From contig JAJRQF010000049.1 of assembly GCA_024280375.1 (NCBI GenBank), positions 20,406 through 84,405 on the forward strand: 64,000 nt of DNA, given 5' to 3'. The stretch comes from Alphaproteobacteria bacterium (lineage in GTDB: Bacteria; Pseudomonadota; Alphaproteobacteria; Rhizobiales; Rhizobiaceae). Shown here piece by piece: positions 56,538 through 64,000 of the stretch; positions within the stretch are counted from its first letter, which is position 1, and each line of letters begins with the position of its first letter. The notes under the pieces were generated by a model. That model was not told the origin of the DNA, did not search any database, and saw nothing but the letters and a program-made list of their open reading frames with translations. A program made the position numbers and the translations under genes.

Positions 56538-57569
56538 ATGAGCACGATTACGCGCAGAACAATATCAACATTTGTGGGCGCAAGCCTACTGGCTATGGCA
56601 GGTATTTCCCTTGCAAGCCCTTCATTTGCTGCCGATAAAATCAATGTCGGCGCATTACGTTTCACTTCGCATTCGGCAAGTTTTGTGGCCTTTGAACGCG
56701 GCTACTTCAAAGAACAAGGCCTTGATGTCACGTTCAAATTTTTTCAAGCGGCCCAACCAATGGCCGTTGCCATTGCCTCTGGCGATGTGGATTTTGGTGT
56801 TACAGCAATTTCGGGTGGATTGATAAATCTGGCCAATAAGGGCGCGATCAAGGTTATTGGCGGCGCGTTGCACGAAGAAGCTGGCATCGACGGACAAATG
56901 ATATTGGTATCAAAGAAGGCCTTTGATGCTGGCCTTACCAAGCCATCAATGCTCAAAGGTCATTCTTACGGCATCACGCAGGCAGGCTCTTCATTCCATT
57001 ATATGGCCCATAAGATTGCCCAGAAGGAAGGCTTTGCTGGTTCTGACATTAAAGTAAAACCACTGCAAAAAGTTGGTGCAATTATTGGCGCGCTCAAATC
57101 TGGTCAAATTGATGCATGGTCCATTGTTCCTCATATTGCCAAAGGTTTGGCCAAAAGCAAAAAGGTCATGATCATCGGTAAGGTAGCAGATTATATTCCT
57201 GACTATCAGGTAACAACCGTGTTTACCTCGGCCGACAATGCCGCCAATAAAAAAGATCTGGTAAAGCGTTTTCTGACCGCCTTTTCAAAAGGTGCGGATG
57301 ATTTTAATGCTGCACTGGTTGATAAAACAGCAGGAGATCAGGCGGCCGAAGATATGGTGAAGCTAATTCACAAATACGTCTATACCAGTCGCCCCTATGA
57401 AAAAGCTGCCCCGAGCATTCGCAATGGCGCAATGCGCATTAACAAAAATGCCAAGCTGAATGTGACCAATGTGAAAGACCAGCTCGCATGGTTCCAGTCT
57501 GAAGGTCTTGTGTCGAAAGACATCACAATTGATACGCTGGTTGATGGCAGTTTCGTTGAAACCTATTAA
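56538..57569 (+). CDS. ABC transporter substrate-binding protein, NMT1/THI5-like
   Basis: Periplasmic binding protein of the SsuA/TauA/NMT1 superfamily, about 343 residues. Signal peptide with twin Arg (TRRTISTFVGASLLAMAG) and cleavage near SFAAD. The mature part begins INVGALRFTSHSASFVAFER and has the helix-strand pattern of the family. ATG 56538 follows GGGAGA by 8 nt; the open frame from 56499 is rejected. First gene of the importer; a strong hairpin follows it. Confidence 0.9.
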   Translation: MSTITRRTISTFVGASLLAMAGISLASPSFAADKINVGALRFTSHSASFVAFERGYFKEQGLDVTFKFFQAAQPMAVAIASGDVDFGVTAISGGLINLANKGAIKVIGGALHEEAGIDGQMILVSKKAFDAGLTKPSMLKGHSYGITQAGSSFHYMAHKIAQKEGFAGSDIKVKPLQKVGAIIGALKSGQIDAWSIVPHIAKGLAKSKKVMIIGKVADYIPDYQVTTVFTSADNAANKKDLVKRFLTAFSKGADDFNAALVDKTAGDQAAEDMVKLIHKYVYTSRPYEKAAPSIRNGAMRINKNAKLNVTNVKDQLAWFQSEGLVSKDITIDTLVDGSFVETY

Positions 57570-57617
57570 TCGAGCCTGGGGTTTGGAAGTAATGCTCCAA
57601 ATTCACCTAAAACAAGT

Positions 57618-57653
57618 TTCCTGGCACGGTTTGTCCTGTGCCGGGAATTTTTT
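57618..57653 (+). terminator. Hairpin terminator/attenuator between binding protein and ATPase genes
   Basis: TTCCTGGCAC (57618-57627) pairs with GTGCCGGGAA (57638-57647) with one G-U pair, then six T residues. Placed inside the importer operon, so it would let the binding protein be made in excess. Confidence 0.8.
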
Positions 57654-57676
57654 GTCATGCCGGATGATTGTATAAA

Positions 57677-58444
57677 ATGGACCTTCACCTTGAGGCGATA
57701 TCCCATTCATATGGTAATTTGAACGTCCTGAAGAACATCAATCTGGATATTCATCACAAAGAAATTGTCTGCATTGTTGGCCCGTCTGGTTGTGGTAAAT
57801 CCACCTTGCTGCGCATCATTGGCGGACTGGAATTACCCACCGCAGGCAAAGTTTTGCAACTGGGCGAAGTGCCTGCCGATACGTTCAATCCACTCACCTA
57901 TATATTTCAGGATTTTGCCCTTTTGCCCTGGCGAACTGTTAAAGGCAATGTTTCGCTGGCTCTGGAAGAGCATGGTCTTTCCGGCTCTGAAATGGAGGCA
58001 ACAATTTCAGACGTGCTTGCCCGCACCAAACTGAGTGAATTTGCCGATGCACTACCAAGGCAATTGAGCGGCGGTATGAAACAGCGCGTGGCGATAGCCC
58101 GGGCCTTGAGCGTCAAACCCGCAATCATGTTAATGGATGAGCCGCTTTCGGCGCTCGATAGCCAGACCCGTGAATTGCTGATGGATGATCTGGTCGATTT
58201 ATGGGTGAGGGAAGGTTTTACTGCATTTTACGTTACCCATAATCTGGCGGAAGCAGTGCGGCTTGGTCACAAAATTGTTGTTCTCTCGCGCCGCCCCGGC
58301 GAAATTCGTGATATCGTCTCAATTGATATTCCGCTAAATGAACGAAGCGCCTTTGCCCATGATCTGGAAACCAAACAAAAGCAACTATGGGATATGATGC
58401 GCGAAGAAGCGCTCGCCGCTGATCAGGAGCTTATTGATGAATAA
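57677..58444 (+). CDS. ABC transporter ATP-binding protein
   Basis: About 255 residues of the SsuB/TauB/NrtD group. Walker A GPSGCGKSTLLR, Q-loop IFQDFALLPW, signature LSGGMKQRVAIARAL, Walker B IMLMDEPLSALD and the switch His in YVTHNLAEA. ATG 57677 (TTG 57668 is possible). Energises the permease encoded next; they overlap by 8 bp. Confidence 0.94.
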   Translation: MDLHLEAISHSYGNLNVLKNINLDIHHKEIVCIVGPSGCGKSTLLRIIGGLELPTAGKVLQLGEVPADTFNPLTYIFQDFALLPWRTVKGNVSLALEEHGLSGSEMEATISDVLARTKLSEFADALPRQLSGGMKQRVAIARALSVKPAIMLMDEPLSALDSQTRELLMDDLVDLWVREGFTAFYVTHNLAEAVRLGHKIVVLSRRPGEIRDIVSIDIPLNERSAFAHDLETKQKQLWDMMREEALAADQELIDE

Positions 58445-59285
58445 GGCGGTAACGAACCAGACATCTAATTCTATTCAGAATAATGGCCCTGATCATTCTT
58501 CAGCCAGACCGGTGCCCTTTCGCGGCGGTGGGTTTCAACCAAAGCCGATTAGAGGTGTCGCTCCATTTGTTTTTATTGGCTTGATTGCATTTTGGGAATT
58601 TGGTTCCCAAACCGGTTTTATTTCCAGTCTGGTATTACCGGCACCATCTGAAGCCTTTCAGGCATTTCGCGAGCTTGTTGAAAGCGGTATGCTGTTCATA
58701 CATTTATCCGCCTCCCTGCAACGGTTACTGATCGGCTGGATTTGCGGCACAACTCTTGGCATTATTGTCGGTCTGATGATTGGCCTGTCATCCATTGCAA
58801 GGGCCGGTCTGTCGCCTTTGGTGTCAGCCATTTTCCCGATACCAAAAATTGCCCTTTTACCACTCTTTATAATCTGGTTTGGCATCGGCGAAGGGTCAAA
58901 AGTAGCGACGATTCTTTTTGGCACATTCTTTCCTACCGTGATTACCACCTATGGCGGGGTTGATAATGTTGACCGTAATCTGATCAGAATGGGGCAATCA
59001 TTTGGCCTGTCCTGGTCGTCAATTGTCAGAAAAATAATTTTCCCCGGTGCATTGCCGGCGATCTTGTCGGGTTGCCGAATTTCCGGTTCAATTGCAATTA
59101 TTTTGCTGGTGGCCGCAGAAATGATTGGGGCTGAATTTGGCATCGGCGCATATATTTTATTGGCGGGCAGCTTGTTTGCCACTGATCAGTTAATTGCCGG
59201 GGTGGCTATATTATCGACGATGGGATTAAGTTTAGCCTGGCTAATTGGCCGGGCGGAAAAATATTTTCTCAATTGGAGAACCTGA
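58437..59285 (+). CDS. ABC transporter permease
   Basis: About 282 residues, six membrane segments of the BPD_transp_1 (SsuC/TauC) type, with the EAA loop region GQSFGLSWSSIVRKIIFPG contacting the ATPase. A proline- and Asn-rich N-terminal cytoplasmic tail of about 45 residues precedes the first helix. Start ATG 58437. Confidence 0.93.
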   Translation: MNKAVTNQTSNSIQNNGPDHSSARPVPFRGGGFQPKPIRGVAPFVFIGLIAFWEFGSQTGFISSLVLPAPSEAFQAFRELVESGMLFIHLSASLQRLLIGWICGTTLGIIVGLMIGLSSIARAGLSPLVSAIFPIPKIALLPLFIIWFGIGEGSKVATILFGTFFPTVITTYGGVDNVDRNLIRMGQSFGLSWSSIVRKIIFPGALPAILSGCRISGSIAIILLVAAEMIGAEFGIGAYILLAGSLFATDQLIAGVAILSTMGLSLAWLIGRAEKYFLNWRT

Positions 59286-59302
59286 AGAGGAAAGAGTGCG
59301 CA

Positions 59303-60340
59303 ATGTCAGAACAACTTGGAACATTGGACGATCTGCCGGATGATTATCAGGCTGACATGGCAAACGCAGGTGTAGCGCCACTTTGGCCGATGATGCGAAA
59401 TGTGTTGCCCCATGGTGCGCCCAATCCCGTAACCCGGTATGGCTATTGGAACTATCAGAATTTGAGACCGCTATTATTGCGCGCAGGCGAACTAACCCCG
59501 GTTGAAAAGGCAGAACGTCGCGTATTAGTGATGAGCGACCCGGGCCGTGGCACCGGCGCAATGCAAGCCACTTCTTCTATCTATTTGGGTATGCAATTGC
59601 TCTTGCCGGGCGAAAGTGCACCGGCCCATCGCCACACTCCGTCTGCGGCTCGAATTATTGTCGAAGGCAGGGGTGGGTTTACGGTCGTAGATGGCGAAAA
59701 ACTACCGATGGAGGAGGGCGATCTTGTGCTCACACCCGGTGGTGAATGGCATGATCACGGCCATGAAGGTGATGAGCCGGTAATCTGGTTGGATGCGCTT
59801 GACCTGCCGCTCTTTGTTTATCTTGAGGGTTCCTATGCTGAAGAAGCGCCATTGCAGGCGCAGCGTAATCGGCCGGATGCCAGTGAAGTTGAATATATGG
59901 CAGCGGGTCTCGTGCCATCGCGAAACCGCGAAAAGAAAGTACGAAATTATCCAATGATGCGTTATCCGTGGGCGCGTACCGAACAGGCATTGCGCCAGCA
60001 GATGAAATATAATGATGATCCTATAGCAGAGATTGATTATGTAAATCCAGAAACTGGCGACGATGTTTTGCCCACAATGGGCTTTACCGCGATGATGTTG
60101 CAAAGCTACAAGTCGATTGAACCGGTTTTAAAGTCGACCTCCTGCGCCTTCCATATTATCAAGGGGGAAGGCAAATCCATAGTCAATGGCGAGGAAGTTT
60201 CGTGGGGTCCCAAGGATACATTCACCGCGCCGGTATTTTCTGAAATTTCTCATAAAGCCACAAGTGAGGCATTTGTCATTTGCATACATGACAAGCCCTT
60301 GCAGGATCGACTTGGATATTATGAGGAAAGGCCTCGATGA
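59303..60340 (+). CDS. Gentisate 1,2-dioxygenase
   Basis: Ring-cleaving bicupin enzyme that opens gentisate to maleylpyruvate with O2 and Fe(II). About 345 residues. The N-terminal cupin has the metal motif APAHRHTPSAARIIVEG with a later His in GGEWHDHGHEG. ATG 59303 follows a purine-rich AGAGGAAAGAG; the frame is open to 59273. Its stop overlaps the next start by 4 bp. Known homologues are called GtdA, MhbD or NagI. Confidence 0.92.
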   Translation: MSEQLGTLDDLPDDYQADMANAGVAPLWPMMRNVLPHGAPNPVTRYGYWNYQNLRPLLLRAGELTPVEKAERRVLVMSDPGRGTGAMQATSSIYLGMQLLLPGESAPAHRHTPSAARIIVEGRGGFTVVDGEKLPMEEGDLVLTPGGEWHDHGHEGDEPVIWLDALDLPLFVYLEGSYAEEAPLQAQRNRPDASEVEYMAAGLVPSRNREKKVRNYPMMRYPWARTEQALRQQMKYNDDPIAEIDYVNPETGDDVLPTMGFTAMMLQSYKSIEPVLKSTSCAFHIIKGEGKSIVNGEEVSWGPKDTFTAPVFSEISHKATSEAFVICIHDKPLQDRLGYYEERPR

Positions 60341-61035
60341 GCGACCATCTGTTTGATGCCCCGAAAATACCGGCAATTCCAGTTGTCGGAGAGGACAAAT
60401 CTTATCCTGTTGGGCGAATTTTTTGCGTTGGACGAAATTATGCGGCCCATGCAGCCGAAATGGGCAATGAGGTGGATCGCACCGCACCGTTCTATTTTAC
60501 CAAATCGCCCTCGGCGGCGGAACAAAGTGGTGCAACAACACCCTATCCACCGGGAACCCAAAACTATCACTACGAAATGGAACTTGTGGTAGCGATCGGA
60601 GCGCCAGCATTCAATGTAACTGCGGAGATGGCCTGGGATGCGGTTTATGCCTATGGCTGTGGGTTGGATATGACCAGGCGAGATTTACAGATTGCCGAGC
60701 GGGAAAAGAAACGCCCCTGGGACCTGGGCAAGGACGTTGAGCAATCGGCAATTCTTGCGCCACTGACCAAGGCAATAGATATTGGCACAATTGGTGCGCA
60801 GAAAATCCAGCTGGAGTTAAATGGTGAATTGAAGCAGAACGCGATGCTTTCCGATATGATCTGGAAGGTAAACGAGATTATATCCCATCTTTCAGGCTTT
60901 TATCACCTGCGGCCGGGAGATCTGATCATGACAGGCACACCGGCCGGTGTTGGGCCTGTTGTTGAGGGCGATAGAATTGATGGAACAATCACTGGCCTGT
61001 CGCCCATTTCACTCACCATTGGAATTGCGGAATAG
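60337..61035 (+). CDS. Fumarylacetoacetate hydrolase-family protein, probable fumarylpyruvate hydrolase
   Basis: 232 residues of the FAH fold. RIFCVGRNYAAHAAEMGN and the metal-binding E-x-E (NYHYEMELVVAIG) with Asp in GLDMTRRDLQ. In gentisate clusters this enzyme splits fumarylpyruvate (or maleylpyruvate) into pyruvate and fumarate (or maleate). Coupled by 4-bp overlap to the dioxygenase gene. Confidence 0.88.
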   Translation: MSDHLFDAPKIPAIPVVGEDKSYPVGRIFCVGRNYAAHAAEMGNEVDRTAPFYFTKSPSAAEQSGATTPYPPGTQNYHYEMELVVAIGAPAFNVTAEMAWDAVYAYGCGLDMTRRDLQIAEREKKRPWDLGKDVEQSAILAPLTKAIDIGTIGAQKIQLELNGELKQNAMLSDMIWKVNEIISHLSGFYHLRPGDLIMTGTPAGVGPVVEGDRIDGTITGLSPISLTIGIAE

Positions 61036-61043
61036 GCGCAGTA

Positions 61044-62222
61044 ATGGAAAAGTTGCCCATTATTATCGCCGGTGGTGGCATCGGTGGCTTGGCTTCGGCG
61101 ATAGGGCTGGCACAAAAAGGCCTCGCCTCCATCGTGTTGGAAAAAAGTGCGCAGTTGGGCGAGATTGGTGCCGGCATTCAGCTTGGCCCCAATGCTTTTC
61201 ACGCATTTGATGCTTTGGGCGTTGGCGATGCGGCCCGCAAAATGGCCGTCTATATCGACAATCTTCGACTGATGGATGCTCTTTCGGGCGATGAGATTGC
61301 CCGTATTCCTTTGGGCGATGATTTTAGAAACAGGTTCAAAAACCCCTATGCGGTGGTGCACCGGGGCGACCTCCATCGCGTATTCCAGGATGCCTGCAAA
61401 GCCAGCGAATTGGTTGAAATCAAAACAAGTACCGAAGTGGTGAATTATCAACAGGATGGCGCAGGCGTTACAGTCATTATGAAAAATGGCAAACGCGTAA
61501 AAGGATGCGCTCTTATAGGGGCCGACGGCCTTTGGTCGAAGGTTCGAAAACAAATTATTGGCGATGGCGCGCCTCTGGTTTCTGGTCATACGACCTATAG
61601 AAGCGTCATTCCCTATGATCTTATGCCGGAAGATCTGCGCTGGAATGCAGCCACCCTATGGGCTGGCCCCAAATGTCATATCGTCCATTACCCATTGTCT
61701 GATTGGAAATCTTTCAATCTTGTCGTGACCTATCACAATGATGCGCCAAAACCTGTTGCAGGTCTTCCTGTTAGCCATGAGGAAGTTCGAAAGGGCTTTG
61801 AACATGTGGCACCGATTGCACAGCAGATAATTGAGCGCGGCAAAGACTGGAAACTATGGGTTTTGTGTGATCGTGATCCAATTATGAATTGGGTTGAGGG
61901 CAGGGTGGCCCTATTGGGTGATGCTGCCCATCCAATGATGCAGTATCTGGCGCAAGGCGCCTGTATGGCAATGGAAGATGCGGTTGTTTTGTCTGAGGCA
62001 ATGGAAGCATATTCAGGCAATATCGAACAGGCACTGCAGGCCTATCAAACGCGCCGAAGACTAAGGACCGCAAGGGTGCAATTGCAATCTCGTGAAGTTG
62101 GCCAGCATATCTATCACCCCGATGGCGCGCATGCGGCATTGCGCAATCAGATTATGGGCACAAAAACCGCCGAAGACTGGTTTGAGGTTATGAGCTGGCT
62201 CTATGATGGTCTCGAACAATAA
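61044..62222 (+). CDS. FAD-dependent aromatic hydroxylase, probable 3-hydroxybenzoate 6-monooxygenase
   Basis: 392 residues of the PHBH-like class A flavin monooxygenase family. FAD site GGGIGGLASAIGLAQKG, DG motif ALIGADGLWSKVR, and GDAAHPMMQYLAQGACMAME are all complete. The product of 3-hydroxybenzoate 6-hydroxylation is gentisate, substrate of the dioxygenase two genes upstream, so this assignment fits; salicylate 5-hydroxylation uses an unrelated enzyme. Salicylate 1-hydroxylase is the close alternative by sequence. Confidence 0.87.
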   Translation: MEKLPIIIAGGGIGGLASAIGLAQKGLASIVLEKSAQLGEIGAGIQLGPNAFHAFDALGVGDAARKMAVYIDNLRLMDALSGDEIARIPLGDDFRNRFKNPYAVVHRGDLHRVFQDACKASELVEIKTSTEVVNYQQDGAGVTVIMKNGKRVKGCALIGADGLWSKVRKQIIGDGAPLVSGHTTYRSVIPYDLMPEDLRWNAATLWAGPKCHIVHYPLSDWKSFNLVVTYHNDAPKPVAGLPVSHEEVRKGFEHVAPIAQQIIERGKDWKLWVLCDRDPIMNWVEGRVALLGDAAHPMMQYLAQGACMAMEDAVVLSEAMEAYSGNIEQALQAYQTRRRLRTARVQLQSREVGQHIYHPDGAHAALRNQIMGTKTAEDWFEVMSWLYDGLEQ

Positions 62223-62231
62223 GCGTTGTGT

Positions 62232-63095
62232 CTAATCAGCCTCACCAATGCTCTCAAGCGCCATTTTACGATAAAGATCAACCAGTTTTGCCGCAATTGG
62301 GCCGGGCTTTCCGTTGCTCAAAATACGGTCGTTGACTTTTACAATTGGCATTACCGGATGAGTGGCAGCCGTTGAAAAGGCTTCCATTGCATTTTCCGCT
62401 TCTTCAGGGGTAAACGGCCGCTCTTCAATCTTCATATTGTTTTGGCGCGCGAGTTCTAAAACTGCACGGCGGGTAATTCCACTCAAAATACTGTTGGAAA
62501 TATTACGGGTGACAATCGTATTATCATCGGTGACAATATAGGCGTTGTTTGACGAACCCTCTGTGACAAAGCCGTCTTCCACCATCCATGCATCATTGGC
62601 ACCCGCATCATTCGCGGCTTGCTTGGCCATTGACTGCGCCAGAAGAGAAACAGTCTTGATGTCTCGGCGTTGCCAGCGAATATCAGGAATGGTTTTGATT
62701 GAAATGCCAATATCCGTATCCGGGCAATTGATGATGCAAAGTTCCTGTGTAAACATCACCATACTGGGTTCAATATCTTTTGGTTGCAGGAATGTACGAT
62801 CTGCAGCCCCACGGGTTACTTGTAGATAAAGCATGCCTTCGTCGAGATTATTGCGTGCGACAACTTCCTTCTGGATTGCGATGATTTCCTCATCAGTGCC
62901 GGGTGCCTTAATATTCAACTCACCAAGCGAACGTGCCAATCGGGCCAAATGCCGTTCATTGTCTATCAGCTTGCCGCGAATGACAGATGAAACCTCATAA
63001 ACGCCATCCGAGAACAAAAAACCCCGGTCAAATACCGAAATTTTGGCATCTTCTTCGGCCAGAAATTCACCATTCACATATACAATACGCGACAT
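62232..63095 (-). CDS. dat: D-amino-acid aminotransferase
   Basis: 287 residues of class IV PLP aminotransferases. N-terminal RIVYVNGEFLAEEDAKISVF, DRGFLFSDGVYEV, the PLP Lys in DIKTVSLLAQSMAKQ, and VTEGSSNNAYIV are typical of D-alanine/D-amino-acid transaminases rather than IlvE. ATG 63095 is favoured (a second ATG sits directly upstream at 63098). It converges with the hydroxylase gene by 9 bp and could be independent of the aromatic cluster. Confidence 0.9.
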   Translation of the reverse strand: MSRIVYVNGEFLAEEDAKISVFDRGFLFSDGVYEVSSVIRGKLIDNERHLARLARSLGELNIKAPGTDEEIIAIQKEVVARNNLDEGMLYLQVTRGAADRTFLQPKDIEPSMVMFTQELCIINCPDTDIGISIKTIPDIRWQRRDIKTVSLLAQSMAKQAANDAGANDAWMVEDGFVTEGSSNNAYIVTDDNTIVTRNISNSILSGITRRAVLELARQNNMKIEERPFTPEEAENAMEAFSTAATHPVMPIVKVNDRILSNGKPGPIAAKLVDLYRKMALESIGEAD

Positions 63096-63457
63096 CATTT
63101 TCTCCTGAATTCATTTTTCCAATTCGCCATGCACTTCGGCAATTTGTGCAATTTCAACCGGAAGGCGATGGCGGTACGAATCTAATCTCAGCCAAATAAT
63201 TGGTGAAGGATATCACGCGGGTTGGCAAGCAAGTATTTCGAGCAGAATTAATCCAACAAATGTCAGTTTATAATGGATATTGCCAAAATGGGCCGATTAT
63301 TTCGTTGATTTTTACCGGTTCATCGTGCAGCCTGAAATCTGCGAATTTTCACGAACACGTTATTAAGGTGAAATTTGTAATATACGTTCGGTTTTCAATT
63401 GAATATGCAAAAGCAAACAATTGCAAAACTGGAGAAACATCTATTTCGGGAGGAAAT
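63096..63457. other. Divergent promoter region, nothing recognised
   Basis: 362 bp between the D-amino-acid aminotransferase gene and the TRAP binding protein gene. It must hold two promoters. No clear inverted repeat or -24/-12 element was found. Confidence 0.45.
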
Positions 63458-64000
63458 ATGAAAAAACTATTCAAAACTGTATTGACTGGCGCAATTGCTG
63501 CTGGTCTTGCGATGACATTGGCAACAACAGCGGACGCGAAAAAAGTGCGTTGGAAAATGCATGCCGCATTTGGTAAAAACCTTGCTGTGATTGGCCCTCC
63601 ACCCCATCGGATCGCTGAAGCGATTAAGCGGATGTCTGGCGGAGATTTTGATATTAAAGTATTCGAACCCGGCGCGTTGACCGGCGGGTATGCCTATTAT
63701 GATCCTGTATCACAAGGTGCAATTGATGCGGCCTGGGGAACACCTGGTGCTAACCAGGGTAAAAACTCTGCGTTTGCGTTCCTTTCCACTTGGCCATTTG
63801 GCCCGGGCGCTACCGAGTTTCTCGGTTGGATGCTGCATGGTGGTGGTGTGCAATTGGCAGAAGAATTGTATGCCAGAGACAACATCAAATACTTGCTTTG
63901 CGGCATGATCCCGCCGGAAACATCCGGTTGGTTCCGTGAAGAGATCAAGAGCCTTGATCAACTGAAAGGCATGAAAATGCGTTTCTTCGGCATGGGCGCA
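63458..64000 (+). CDS. TRAP transporter substrate-binding protein (DctP family), 3' end outside window
   Basis: 181 codons are visible from ATG 63458, which follows GGGAGGAAAT; the gene runs off the window. A Sec signal peptide (KTVLTGAIAAGLAMTLATTA) is cut near ADAKK. The mature part shows the DctP pattern: KMHAAFGKNLAVIGPPPHRI, VFEPGAL, and IKSLDQLKGMKMRFFG. Binds an organic acid for Na+-driven import; the partner membrane subunits should lie to the right. The ligand is unknown. Confidence 0.93.
   Translation, partial: MKKLFKTVLTGAIAAGLAMTLATTADAKKVRWKMHAAFGKNLAVIGPPPHRIAEAIKRMSGGDFDIKVFEPGALTGGYAYYDPVSQGAIDAAWGTPGANQGKNSAFAFLSTWPFGPGATEFLGWMLHGGGVQLAEELYARDNIKYLLCGMIPPETSGWFREEIKSLDQLKGMKMRFFGMGA

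Overview
The window is a chromosomal stretch of an alphaproteobacterium, most likely a Hyphomicrobiales (Rhizobiales) lineage with modest GC. The evidence is the metG-tatD-MBL order, the glnB-glnA pair with an upstream sigma-54 element, glmU-glmS-DUF502, UDP-glucose dehydrogenase and GDP-mannose dehydratase of alphaproteobacterial type, and a FrcK-like kinase. The species cannot be named from the sequence alone. Both ends cut through genes: metG at the left and a TRAP transporter binding protein at the right.

Layout. (1) 1-3155: end of metG, a TatD-family hydrolase, an MBL-fold hydrolase and a small hypothetical gene. (2) 3239-12260: a nitrate assimilation island. nirB-nirD-nasA run leftward; a NarK-type transporter and a fused protein phosphatase/protein kinase run rightward. 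The 370-bp gap holds two outward-facing sigma-54 (-24/-12) elements, and a third lies upstream of glnB-glnA at 46.8 kb, so nitrogen control is the clearest regulatory theme. (3) 12474-36257: an exopolysaccharide/O-antigen-type locus with an initiating sugar transferase, genes for UDP-glucuronate (ugd), GDP-fucose (gmd, fcl) and UDP-galactose (galE), four glycosyltransferase-type genes, a Wzx flippase, two Wzy/WaaL-type proteins, and a PAPS pair (cysC, cysQ). Inside it are a zone of three consecutive broken genes (19.86-21.07 kb) and a two-gene phage-tail-like module with a collagen-like stretch and an SGNH hydrolase domain (27.17-29.26 kb).

(4) 36498-47205: tRNA-Lys, ccdA, a four-copy 82-bp tandem array, a DMT exporter, a SPOR-like protein, glmU, glmS, a DUF502 protein, a GNAT acetyltransferase, glnA, glnB and tRNA-Leu(UAG). 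(5) 47323-54740: trigger factor, a small sugar module (transaldolase-like protein, PfkB kinase, FrcK-like kinase), tRNA-Leu(UAA), nadE, a small secreted protein and exonuclease III. (6) 54976-62222: a nucleobase permease, an NMT1-type ABC importer and three gentisate-pathway enzymes, which together look like a 3-hydroxybenzoate (or similar aromatic acid) uptake and degradation unit. (7) 62232-64000: a D-amino-acid aminotransferase and the start of a TRAP binding protein.

No protein with an obvious DNA-binding regulator fold was seen in the window. Regulation visible here is by sigma-54 elements, P-II, one kinase/phosphatase, inverted repeats and terminators. The observations most worth following are the phage-tail-like module in the polysaccharide locus, the kinase/phosphatase tied to nitrate uptake, the APS kinase carrying an orphan CysN C-terminal domain, and the 82-bp hairpin array.
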